A stretch of DNA of 64,000 nt. Source: Culex pipiens pallens (Eukaryota; Arthropoda; Insecta; Diptera; Culicidae). This document shows, in pieces, positions 1 to 9,991 of the stretch. A program made the position numbers and the translations under genes. Position 1 is the stretch's first letter. Each line of letters starts with the position of its first letter. The DNA is taken from NCBI RefSeq assembly GCF_016801865.2, contig NC_068937.1:125708398-125772397 (forward strand), read 5' to 3'. The notes under the pieces were generated by a model. The model worked only from the letters and a program-made list of their open reading frames with translations, ran no database searches and was not told the DNA's origin.

Positions 1-1576
1 GGAATTTTTTGATCGATTTGGTGTCTTGGGCAAAGTTGTAGGTATGGATAAGGACTACACTGAAAGAAATGATACACGGTAATGAAAATTTTGGTGATTT
101 TTGATTTCACTTTTTGTCACTAAAACTTGATTTGCAAAAAAATACTATTTTTATTTTATTTTTTTGATATGTTTGAGGGGACATCAAATGCCAACTTTTC
201 AGAAATTTCCAGGTTGTGCAAAAAATCTTTGACTGAGTTATGATTTTTTTAATCAATACTATTTTTTCAAAAAATCGAAATATTGGTCGCAAAAAAATTT
301 CAACTCATTTTTCGAAATGCAAATTTGCAATCAAAAGGTACTTTAGTGAAATTTTGATAAAGGGCACCATTTTTAAGGGACCATCCATAAACCACGTGGA
401 CACTTTTTTGGAAATCTCAACCCCCCCCCCCCCATCGTGGACAATTTCCATACAAATAAAATCTTTTTTGTATGGAGCGTGGACAATCGCCAACAACCCC
501 CCCCCCCCTAAGGTGTCCACGTGGTTTATGAATGGTCCCTAAGTTATAGCCATTTTTAGGTATTTTTTTGGAAAATAGTCGCAGTTTTTTTTAAATTAGT
601 GTACATGTTTGCCCTCTTTTGGAAAAAAAAAAAAATTTGTGATAAGCTGAGAAAATTCTCTTTATTTGGCTTTTTTGAGCTTTGTTAATGATATCTCAGC
701 AGCTAATGGTTTAATTTTCAATGTTAAAATATAAAACATTTGTGAAATTTTGCCATCTTTTCGAAAAAAAAAACTTTTATTTTTTTTAAATCAAGACTAA
801 CATTTCAAAAGGGCCAAAATTTCGATATTAAGCCCTTTTAAAATGTTAGTCCGGGTTCAAAAATTTTGAAATCATTTTTTTCGAACAGATCGAAAAATTT
901 CACAAATGTTTCATATTTTACCATTGTAAATCAGACCATTAGTTGCTGAGATATCGACATTAGAAAATGATGCTTTGTTTGGGTGAGACTTGGAAAACAT
1001 CAATTTTCCTGTTTTTAAACACTTGCATGGCAATATCTCAGCAACTAGGGGACGTATTAACAAAGTTAAAAAAAGTAAAACATAGTGAATTTTCGTAGCT
1101 TTTCAAAAATATTTTTTATCAAAAGTGGGCAAACATGTGCACTAATTTAAAACAACGTTAACTGCGACTATTTTCAAAAAAGTTACCTAAAAGTGGCTAA
1201 AACTTGAAAACGGTGCCTTTTATCAAAATTTCACTAAAGTACTTTTTGATTGCAAATTTAATTTTACATCGAAAAATGAAGTTGAAATTGTTGTTTTTTG
1301 CGACCAATATTTCGATTTTTTGAAAAAAAAAATCAGTACTGATTCAAAAATTCATAACTCGGATTTTTGCACAACCTGGAAATTTCTGAAAAGTTAGCAT
1401 TTGATGTCCCCTAAAAAATATAAAAAAATAAATAAAAATTAAAAATAGTGTTCAGTGACAAAAAGTTAAATAAAAAATCACCAAAAAAATATTTACCGTG
1501 TATCATTTTTTTCCAGTGCAGTCCTCATCCATACCTACAACTTTACCGAAGACACCAAATCGATCAAAAAATTCCT
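1..1576. mobile_element. Long foldback (inverted-repeat) element, A
   Basis: The first ~80 bases and the bases ending at 1576 are reverse complements (for example TTGATCGATTTGGTG at the left and its complement at 1558-1572), and complementarity continues inwards to a centre near 830-840. Each arm is about 700 bp without the nested insertion. Both arms are A/T-rich and carry no coding frame. The right arm runs on without a sharp break into 1577-1760, so the element probably extends left of base 1. This is a non-autonomous foldback DNA transposon; no target duplication can be defined because the left end is cut. A degenerate relative lies at 40009-40300. Confidence 0.8.
377..539. mobile_element. 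163-bp MITE, PIF/Harbinger-like, nested in foldback A
   Basis: The terminal inverted repeats are 27 bp with one mismatch: the element opens GGGACCATCCATAAACCACG and ends with the complement of GGGACCATTCATAAACCACG. The target duplication is TAA at 374-376 and 540-542. The opposite arm of the enclosing palindrome (around 1180-1225) is uninterrupted at the matching place, which proves the insertion. The two halves contain C-runs of 14 and 13 bases. A 3-bp TAA duplication with GGG-type ends fits the PIF/Harbinger class; the superfamily name is inference. A degenerate fragment of the same end appears near 10026-10052. Confidence 0.85.
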
Positions 1577-2000
1577 TCAAAAGATACAGATTTTTGAACT
1601 TTCATTCATCATTTTTTTCATGGACAGCTGCCAAATTTGTAAGGAAAATTTTATGGACAAACTAATGATGCAAAATGGCCTCTTTGGGCATACCGAACGC
1701 ACCAAAAAAGTTTCAGTCGGATTGAAAGATCCAAAAAAATCGAATGCCGAAATCTGAGAGAACTGCTCAACAGCAAATTCATCGCAGCATATTTACTCTT
1801 GTTGTTTTTAGAAGGAAACGTAAATTAAAAAAAAAATCAAATATTCAAAAAAATCCTAATATTTAGTATGGTCGAAAATAAGTGTCTTTGGGCCTTCTTG
1901 AATGTTAGGGTTGAATTGAAAATTTTGAAAAAAAATAAATATTAGAAGTCCTAAGTAATATCTACATTTGCAGAACACCAAACAGCTAAGAAAATCCGTT
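1577..2000. other. A/T-rich flank of foldback A, no gene
   Basis: A/T-rich sequence with homopolymer runs. The first ~180 bases read as a continuation of the foldback element. No coding frame or RNA gene was seen. Confidence 0.5.
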
Positions 2001-3072
2001 CTCAAGATTACCAGATAACTGCACTGGAAAGATCGTTACAGCAAACTGGTAACCCTAACATCCAAAGGAACCGCCGAACCCAGAAAACTGGACACTGAAA
2101 AAAAAAGAGCGCGGAAGACGGAAGTGCAGCAACGAGAGAGAGTGGCCAGCAAGGGCACTTGGTAGGGTGGGGGTGAGCTTGGAGAAAAAAAATTGAGTGG
2201 TCGCTAGGGTGGTACCGAACCTCCAGCGGTGGGGGTTGATGCAATTTTTATTATTTTTTCTACTTTACGTTTTTTTTATCGGTTGTAGTTGTAGCAAACA
2301 CACACACACACAGGGCTGTAGAGAAGGCAAACGAGTGAGTGAGACGGAAAATGGCAATTTTTTGTTCGCCGGGCAGCTGCTACAGGACCTCGTTTTTTTT
2401 TGCTCCTTTGAAACTGAATCTTAGAAGAGAAGGGTGTCCTGGTGAAGGATGGCGCGAGGAATAGATGAAATTGGAAGGTAAAATGAATAATAAATAAGCA
2501 TATAAGGAAGCATCGAAACGAAACGAAACGACGACGACGGCCAAAGTCGGGGTGTTGTTTTTTGGATGGACTCTGGATAGTGAAGAGGAAGACAGAAGAG
2601 GGAGTGGGGGGGGGGGGGAGGGGTATAGATGTCCTTTAAAGGCAGACCCCACACCCCTCTCCACTCTCTTCGTTATCCAATTCCTGCGAGAAGTTCAGGA
2701 TGGGTGAGAAAAAATCATTAATTTTTTCGTCCTCGCGCCATCGTCGGGTGTCCTTCTTGGTCTGTGCCTGACTTGGGAGTCCCGGTCCAGGAACTGAGGT
2801 GGCGGTGCATCGGCGAAGAAAAAATGGGATATTTTAGCTGGTGAAAAATATAAAAGAGGACGAAGGATGAGCGAGCACGTCGTGCGGAGACTCAACCCGG
2901 AAGTTTCTCTAGAGAGAGGTGAAAGATGGTGGAAATGTAGAAGTGAAACAAGCGAAGCGATGAGAAGTTTTTTTAGAGGCTTCAGTGACGGTCAGATAGT
3001 TGAAAATGAGAATTTAAACATGTAAAATTAAGTCGAAGAATTGAAAACTTACATGAAAACTTATGTTGAAAA
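2001..3072. other. Unique intronic or intergenic DNA with simple repeats
   Basis: Less A/T-rich than the flanks. It holds a (CA)n run near 2299-2312, a G-run near 2605-2618, short purine-rich stretches and a (CGA)n patch near 2526-2540. The frames found here are low-complexity and show no recognisable protein. Confidence 0.5.
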
Positions 3073-3889
3073 CTAAAAACTAAAAACTAAAAACTAAAAA
3101 CTAAAAACTAACAACTAAAAACTAAAAACTAAAAACTAAAAACTAAAAACTAAAAACTAAAAACTAAAAACTAAAAACTAAAAACTAAAAACTAAAAACT
3201 AAAAACTAAAAACTAAAAACTAAAAACTAAAAACTAAAAACTAAAAACTAAAAACTAAAAACTAAAAACTAAAACTAAAAACTAAAAACTAAAAACTAAA
3301 AACTAAAAACTAAAAACTAAAAACTAAAAACTAAAAACTAAAAACTAAAAACTAAAAACTAAAAACTAAAAACTAAAAACTAAAAACTAAAAACTAAAAA
3401 CTAAAAACTAAAAACTAAAAACTAAAAACTAAAAACTAAAAACTAAAAACTAAAAACTAAAAACTAAAAACAAAAAACTAAAAACTAAAAACTAAAAACT
3501 AAAAACTAAAAACTAAAAACTAAAAACTAAAAACTAAAAACTAAAAACTAAAAACTAAAAACTAAAAACTAAAAACTAAAAACTAAAAACTAAAAACTAA
3601 AAACTAAAAACTAAAAACTAAAAACTAAAAACTAAAAACTAAAAACTAAAAACTAAAAACTAAAAACTAAAAACTAAAAACTAAAAACTAAAAACTAAAA
3701 ACTAAAAACTAAAAACTAAAAACTAAAAACTAAAAACTAAAAACTAAAAACTAAAAACTAAAAACTAAAAACTAAAACCTAAAAACTAAAAACTAAAAAC
3801 TAAAAACTAAAAACTAAAAACTAAAAACTAAAAACTAAAAACTAAAAACTAAAAACTAAAAACTAAAAACTAAAAACTTAAAACTAAAA
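3073..3889. repeat. (CTAAAAA)n satellite, about 117 copies
   Basis: Near-perfect tandem array of the heptamer CTAAAAA (TTTTTAG on the other strand), about 817 bp. Only a handful of units deviate: CTAACAA near 3108, a 6-bp unit near 3270, ACAAAAA near 3472, ACCTAAAA near 3777 and CTTAAAA near 3878. Such homogeneity implies recent expansion. It precedes the flank CTGTCAACAGTCAACACTG. Confidence 0.97.
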
Positions 3890-4587
3890 CTGTCAACAGT
3901 CAACACTGCATCCCGAAAAAATAAAATGAAACCGGCGAAAGACGACGAGTGTCGAAAATTTAGTATCCGCAAAAGTTCGATCACCCACGAAATGTTCTCA
4001 TTCCAAAATTGGCGCTTCATGAAATGAAAAGCGAAAAAGCTGCGGAGAAAAAAAACTCTGATGTGTCGAAGAACAGGTGTCTGCTGGTGAGATCGATAGA
4101 AATGTGAGGAAAACTTTCTCATTTGCCAATTTTGGTTGGGAAAGAGCGAACTTTTTTTTCGCTTGAATGCATGCTTTGGTCAAATTTCGAGACTTTCGAG
4201 CAATTTTGCCTACCACCTGGTTTTTTGCTTAAAATTCTAAAATTCCAGTTACTTCAAATTTGATCCCATCAATCAACACTTGCCCGAGAAAACGCCTTGA
4301 CAGCAATTATCTCGTCGAGTGACTTCCACTATCTACCTTGTGTAACAGTTCTGACGAGGATCATCAACCGGCAATCCTCACCATTCGTCACTTCTGGCAA
4401 ACTGGTTGAAGACGATATACACAAGTGTTTCCAATTTACAAATCCCAAAATTTGCCTCGTTTTTCACCTCCCTTACCACAAAAACACAGCAGAAATCTTC
4501 CTCGTAATTTTCGGCACGTGAAGCATCGCATTCCAGCCTTTTTCGGAAGAGTGGAACCAGGACAGGCGCTTGCTGTAGAGTTGAGAA
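3890..4587. other. Region downstream of the terminal exon, possible 3' UTR
   Basis: Unique sequence lying 3' of the minus-strand stop codon at 4588-4590. I found no AATAAA on the minus strand between 4250 and 4588, so the end of the transcript is not defined. No other coding frame is convincing. Confidence 0.35.
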
Positions 4588-4741
4588 TCATCGTTCAACA
4601 GTCAAAATGCCGACTGAACGACCCCGGGTGTTGGGCCAGTAATAGAGGATAGTAAACATCAGCCCCGACAGGACGATGAGGCAAAAGCTCAGGTTCACGT
4701 TTCCAGTTTGAGCGGGTGGTGTTGTCGGAAAACAAAGCAAG
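4588..4741 (-). CDS. Likely terminal coding exon with a membrane segment, protein unidentified
   Basis: On the minus strand this frame encodes 50 residues and a TGA stop. It reads Leu-Leu-Cys-Phe, then a Pro/Thr-rich stretch (PTTPPAQTGNVN), then one strongly hydrophobic helix (LSFCLIVLSGLMFTILYYW), then a short basic, polar tail (PNTRGRSVGILTVER). Third codon positions through the helix are mostly G or C, unlike the surrounding DNA. Upstream on the minus strand is a triplet of possible acceptors (AAG CAG CAG, 4742-4750) after a pyrimidine-containing stretch; if the last CAG is used, the exon opens with the third base of a codon. The layout, Pro/Thr-rich then helix then short tail, suggests the C-terminus of a single-pass or multipass membrane protein. 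I do not recognise the family. It could be the 3' end of the gene that starts at 23629, which is on the same strand, but no linking exon was found. Confidence 0.55.
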
Positions 4742-6004
4742 CTGCTGCTTTTGGGAGCAAGTTTGGTGGTGAAAAAAGGAATGGAATGCTGGTTTAGCTC
4801 AGTAACGGAAGAGGACCCTTGGCTTCAACATAAATTTATTTAAAGAAAATCGAATTGAAATTTTAAATCCGCTTTTCGAAAAAAAAATACAACACGAAAA
4901 TCTAAATTTGAAAGAAAACTTTAATTAAAACATTAAAAAATAACTCAATTCATCATCCATGGTCTACGCCAAGGGTTATTTCTCTCCAATTCACTCCCAA
5001 AAAACACACACACCAAGTCATACGCTGGTTCAGCGAAAGTTACTGGCCTCTGGTGTCCTCTGGCGCACGATACCCATCAGCAAGGGTGGGCCCCAAAAAT
5101 ACACAAACAAGGCCCGGACTAACAGAGAGACAGCAAACAAACAAAAAAAAAACTCGCTCAGACAGAGGCCAGACATGATTGGGGTGAGCTTTTCTCGCCC
5201 CTCGCCTCCCTCCCTCTTCTGTTTCCCCCTCACGACCGGAGACAGGCCAATCCCCGAAAAAAAAAACGTTGTAGTCGGAAGCGACATAACCTCACTTTTT
5301 CGTTTTTTCCGGGATGCCCCCGAAAAGTAGGCTTTGCCGTACCAGCAACACGTGGGGTATTTGTGAGGGGGGAGGTGAAGATCATGGCTTACTTCGATGG
5401 GACACATTTTTTGGGGGGTGGCGGGTTGAAAATGGAATTTTCGGCAACAGGTCGTCGGTGGCTAGGACTGGGAAGGTTGGTGGGCCGGAAAAGGACATTT
5501 ATAGTTGAAGTGGGTACGGAATTGAAATGCAGAATTGTTTGGACTCTCTTTGCTGGAGGGCTTTTTGTGTTTTTGTTTTCGGGGGGAATGAGAAGCGTAT
5601 TGAAAGTTGGAATTTGGCACTCGAGCTTTCGGGGGTGCCGGGGTGTGCCTCTGTTACAGGGATAGTTTGGATTGTTGTGTTTTGTGGTAGCAATTTTACT
5701 GGATTTGGGATCGCAAGGCTTGATGGTAATCGCCCATTGTTGAGTGGAGGAATTAATTGCTGAAATTGATGCGATATCTTGGGGATAGTAAATGAAATTG
5801 CTCGGTACTAGGTGAAATGAAGCAGAATAGTGCTTAGATTAGAGTTTAGAGTTAACCATGGAAAAGAAGTAAGTCTCTAAAATTTTGCAAATCGACATTT
5901 TACTGTATTTTTTTGTTTGTTTGTCCATCGATTCCTTGTGTCCAAAAAAGCCATAGAAAAAATCATATAAAAACATTAAAAAATCTGTATCTCGAGAAAA
6001 GATT
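4742..6004. other. Probable intron: low-complexity unique DNA
   Basis: This holds acceptor-like sites for the exon at 4588-4741, A-runs, purine-rich stretches and G-rich patches (5360-5480). Frames in both strands are composed of low-complexity residues and show no domain. From about 5880 the sequence becomes A/T-rich repeat flank. Confidence 0.45.
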
Positions 6005-7590
6005 TGGGTAATTCTCTACCAACTCACACGAAATCGGGAAAAGTTGCCCCGACCCCTCTTCGATTTGCGTGAAACTTTGTCCTAAGGGGTAACTTTTGTC
6101 CCTGATCACGAATCTGAGGTCCGTTTTTTATATCTTGTGACGGAGGGGCGGTACGACCCCTTCCATTTTCGAACATGCGAAAAAAAGTGTTTTTCAATAA
6201 TTCGCAGCCTGAAACGGTGATGAGATAGAAATTTGGTGTCAAAGGGACTTTATGTGGGTCTCGTGGCGCAGGGGTAGCGGCTTCGGCTGCCGATCCCGAT
6301 GATGCTATGAGACGCGGGTTCGATTCCCGCCTTATCCACTGAGCTTCTATCGGATGGTGAAGTAAAACGTCGGTCCCGGTTTCTCCTGTCTCGTCAGAGG
6401 CGCTGGAGCAGAAATCCCACGTTAGAGGAAGGCCATGCCCCGGGGGGCGTAGTGCCAATAGTTTCGTTTTTCGGGACTTTATGTAAAATTAGACGCCCGA
6501 TTTGATGGCGTACTCAGAATTCCGAAAAAACGTATTTTTCATCGAAAAAAACACTAAAAAAGTTTTGAAAATTCTCCAATTTTCCGTTACTCGACTGTAA
6601 TTTTTTTTGAACATGTCATATTAAGAAAAATTTAATGTACTTTTCGAATCTACATTGACCCAGAAGGGTCATTTTTTCATTTAGAACAAAATTTTTCATT
6701 TTAAAATTTCGTGTTTTTTCTAACTTTGCAGGGTTATTTTTTAGAGTGTAACAATGTTGTACAAAGTTGTAGAGCAGACAATTACAAAAATTTTGATATA
6801 CAAACATAAGGGGTTTGCTTATAAACATCACGAGTTATCGCGATTTTACGAAAAAAAGTTTTGAAAAAGTTGGTCGTCGTTGATCATGGCCGTTCATGGT
6901 CACCCGCGACAGACACGGACGACGAAACAAAGAGAAATGCAAAAAGTAACTTTTTCAAAACTTTTTTTCGTAAAATCGCGATAACTCGTGATGTTTATCA
7001 GCAAACCCCTTATGTTTGTATATCAAAATTTCTGTAATTGTCTGCTCTACAACTTTGTACAACATTGTTATACTCTAAAAAATAACCCTGCAAAGTTAGA
7101 AAAAACACGAAACTTTAAAATGAAAAATTTTGTTCTAAATGAAAAAGTGACCCTTCTGGGTCAATGTAGATTCGAAAAGTACATTAAATTTCCCATAAAA
7201 TGACATGTTCCAAAAATTTTTACAGTCGAGTAACGGAAAATGGGAGAATTTTTAAAACTTTTTTAGTGTTTTTTTCGATGAAAAATACGTTTTTTCGGAA
7301 TTCTGAGTACGCCATCAAATCGGGCGTCTAATTTTACATAAAAGTCCCTTTGACACCAAATTTCTATCTCATCACCGTTTCAGGCTGCAAATTATTGAAA
7401 AACACCTCTTTTTTCGCATGTTCAAAAATGGAAGGGGTCGTACCGCCCCTCCGTCACGAGATATCAAAAAACGGACCTCGGATTCGTGATCAGGGACAAA
7501 AGTTACCCCTTAGGACAAAGTTTCACGCAAATCGAAGAGGGGTCGGGGCAACTTTTCCCGATTTCGTGTGAGTTGGTAGAGAATTACCCA
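6005..7590. mobile_element. Long foldback element, B
   Basis: The left end opens TGGGTAATTCTCTACCAACT and the right end is its exact complement, ending at 7590. Arms of about 640 bp pair to a 77-bp unpaired spacer at roughly 6872-6948. The left arm is longer only because of the SINE nested at 6255-6472. The coding-looking frames in the two arms (6616-6831 minus and 6988-7203 plus) are mirror images of one another and are palindrome artefacts. A half copy of the same family lies at 13898-14470. Confidence 0.9.
6255..6472 (+). mobile_element. tRNA-derived SINE, 218 bp, nested in foldback B
   Basis: Flanked by an exact 11-bp duplication GGGACTTTATG (6244-6254 and 6473-6483). The matching position in the other palindrome arm (near 7338-7345) has a single copy, so the empty site is visible in the window. 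The head carries RNA polymerase III promoter blocks: an A box in TGGCGCAGGGGTAGCGG and a B box in GGGTTCGATTCCC within a perfect 5-bp stem (GCGGG/CCCGC) and 7-base loop. The body contains a GC-rich stretch (CCCCGGGGGGCG) and the end is T-rich. It is a retroposed element, not a functional tRNA gene. Confidence 0.9.
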
Positions 7591-9331
7591 TATATAGGAT
7601 TTATTCAGAAATTAAAATCATAAAACAGTGTAAAATATATTTTTTACAAGAATTATTTGATAATTAAATATTTTTTGTGTACAAATATCACGTGTCTACT
7701 CTGATTTAGCTTTTTCAACCGAAACATTGGCAGGTTTGTGATTGTTAATGGTATTATTGAATTTTAATGAATAAATTTGATATTTTCTTAAGCAAACATT
7801 AACCAGGAACATAAATACAAATATGATTTCAAATCGAAAATGTACTACATATTACTGTAGCAAGCTTCAAAAGTCATATTTTCATGAGTATAGAATAAAG
7901 ATAAAATTTTATAAAATGTTTTCTGTTGAAAATGCACTTAAAAGTAGCAATAAAACTCGAGTTTTCAAATTCAGAATGCTGAAAACACCGTCAAAAACTT
8001 TTTTTTTGTTTGAACAAAAATTAAATAATATTTTTACAAAAAAAATCAAACAGAAACTTTCTTTCCAAACTATTTGAACAAAAATCAAAACATATATATA
8101 TATTTTTTAAAAGATGAGATTGAAGATGAGAGTCTTAAATATAAACTTCTAAAATATTGCTAATTCCTTGATCATTTAATACAAAAAAAAAAACTAAAAC
8201 AATCATTTCATACTAATGAAAAGTATTTCTCCTAAAGCTAGCAACAGTAATTTGCAGTTTAATTTCGAGTATTGAACATGTTTTGTATCCATGCAACTAG
8301 TTAGTGTTTGATTAAGGAAATATGCTATTTAATCATAAAAATCTTGTAATACCCTATCAATGTCAAACCTGTAGAAATTTCGGTTGTATCAGCTAATTCC
8401 AAGCTGAATCAGAGCAGACCGGTGTTATTTGTACACAACAATTATGTAATAATCTATTTGTTCTTGTAAAAATAATATTTCAATACGGTTTTATTATTTT
8501 AATATTTAAATAAATCCCACATATTCAAAAATTCGGATAAAACTTAATTTTCAAAATGTTTAGCGGTTTGCAACCTTCTACAAAGTTGTTTCTTGTCTCA
8601 TTTTGCACATTTTGATGAGTAAAAGACACATGAAACACATGATTTGACAAGTTTCCTGGACTGTTATTTAAAAGTGTCCAATAAATGATTAACGATTTTA
8701 AAAGAAAAAACTTAAAATAGAGATATCTCAGAAATTTCCCGATGAAACATTTCACTCTTAGAAGCATTGGAAAGCTGAGAAAATTTCCTATAAGACACTT
8801 TTGAAAGTAGTGATGACTATTTTTTCTCCTTAAGGTTGCCCAGAAAACACGCCGTGACCTAATCGATCAGAAACTCCCTTCTCATGTTCCAGATTTCCGA
8901 ATATTTGCCAGCACTTTTTTATGGATTTCCCCATAAATTTATATTTCTATAATTTATATTAAATTGCCAATTAGGACCAAAGAAAAAGTTTCACCCAAAT
9001 AAAAAAATGCAATTGAAAAACGATTTGCGAAAAAGTAGAGATTAGCTTTTCTATTTTATTTTCGAAGCATGTTTTTGAGATTTGTAACGTCTTCAAAGAG
9101 GGTTCGATGTTTTTAGGTTTAATACATTTTATGTTTGAAAAGATTACAGTTAACTCAACTCACAGTCACCAAAAAACATAAATTTTAAAAAATGATCTTG
9201 AAAAGTAACTAAAATATAGAAAGAAAAACTAGTTCCGATATTTTTCAATTATGTAAAGTGTTTGGTAAAAAATGTTTTATTTTCTAAAATTTAGTTATTT
9301 TCTAAACAAAACCAGCTTCTTGGGGGAAACC
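7591..9331. other. A/T-rich intergenic or intronic DNA, no gene seen
   Basis: Mostly A/T-rich sequence with poly-A/T runs and a short (TA)n at 8092-8103. The stretch around 8820-9000 (GGTTGCCCAGAAAACACGCC) resembles degenerate repeat ends. No exon signal was found. Confidence 0.45.
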
Positions 9332-9991
9332 GGGGTGCTGCATAGTGGTTCGCAAAATGGCCTCAATTTTGAACTGTTAAAGTGAAACCAATTTACTGTT
9401 CGCCAAAAGTAGAGAATATTGTTATCGATCATTAAAAATTGTTTTTTTTTTGCAAGAACAAAAAAAAATGGCGGTTGAGGACCTGGAGTTGAAGTCAAGA
9501 AATTTTAAGAAGGTTGCAGGTGAGATCTTCATTTTTAATAATTATGAATGGAAGTTGTTTATGGAGTCCATGCGGTTGTATTCAACTAGAAGCTTGATTC
9601 CGTTTGAAAACCTGCTGGTTTAGTGAAAATTTTCTCTGTTTGTTGGATCAGTTTCGCTAGAATCAGTGATGTTTTTTCGCTGGACCAGGAAAAACTGCAG
9701 GATTCCAAAATCAGCCAGGGAATTTATCTGCGACATCGCAGAATGACACTCTTACCGCAGTTCTTCGTCACCCCTCTTCTAACCGATTGAAACTTGAAAA
9801 CACACACAATTTTCCAGCAAAAATGTCAAAAACAAGACAAAATAAAAAACAAACCACTGATTACAAAACAGCTCATTTACCAGTAAGAAAAAAAGTCATG
9901 CTTGTGCTTGAACAGCCTCCAACTTTGTAGATGTAAACAAAGTGGGATCATTCGAAAATCACGTTACGCATTCTCTCTATTCATCACCCAG
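9332..9991. mobile_element. hAT-like MITE, 660 bp (family with 38752-39293)
   Basis: The ends read GGGGTGCTGCATAGTGG at the left and a complement of CTGGGTGATGAATAG at the right. It is flanked by an imperfect 8-bp duplication, GGGAAACC at 9324-9331 and GGGAAATC at 9992-9999. An inverted relative at 38752-39293 shares both ends and the internal blocks AATCACGTTACGCATTCT and AAATGGCCTCAATTT, and there the 8-bp duplication is perfect. An 8-bp duplication fits the hAT superfamily. No transposase is encoded. Confidence 0.75.

Noticed and set aside
3073..3889. Telomeric repeat
   Set aside because: CTAAAAA is not an insect telomere motif, Diptera lack short telomere repeats, and the array is internal with an exon nearby.
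5030..5407. 125-residue minus frame with a hydrophobic patch
   Set aside because: Hydrophobicity comes from T-runs read as Phe/Leu; no coding signature or consistent splice sites.
6257..6340. Possible functional tRNA gene
   Set aside because: It lies inside a 218-bp retroposon with target duplications and does not pair as a full acceptor stem.
6616..7203. Two near-identical 71-residue frames on opposite strands
   Set aside because: They are the two arms of foldback B translated in mirror frames; no domain and A/T-driven composition.
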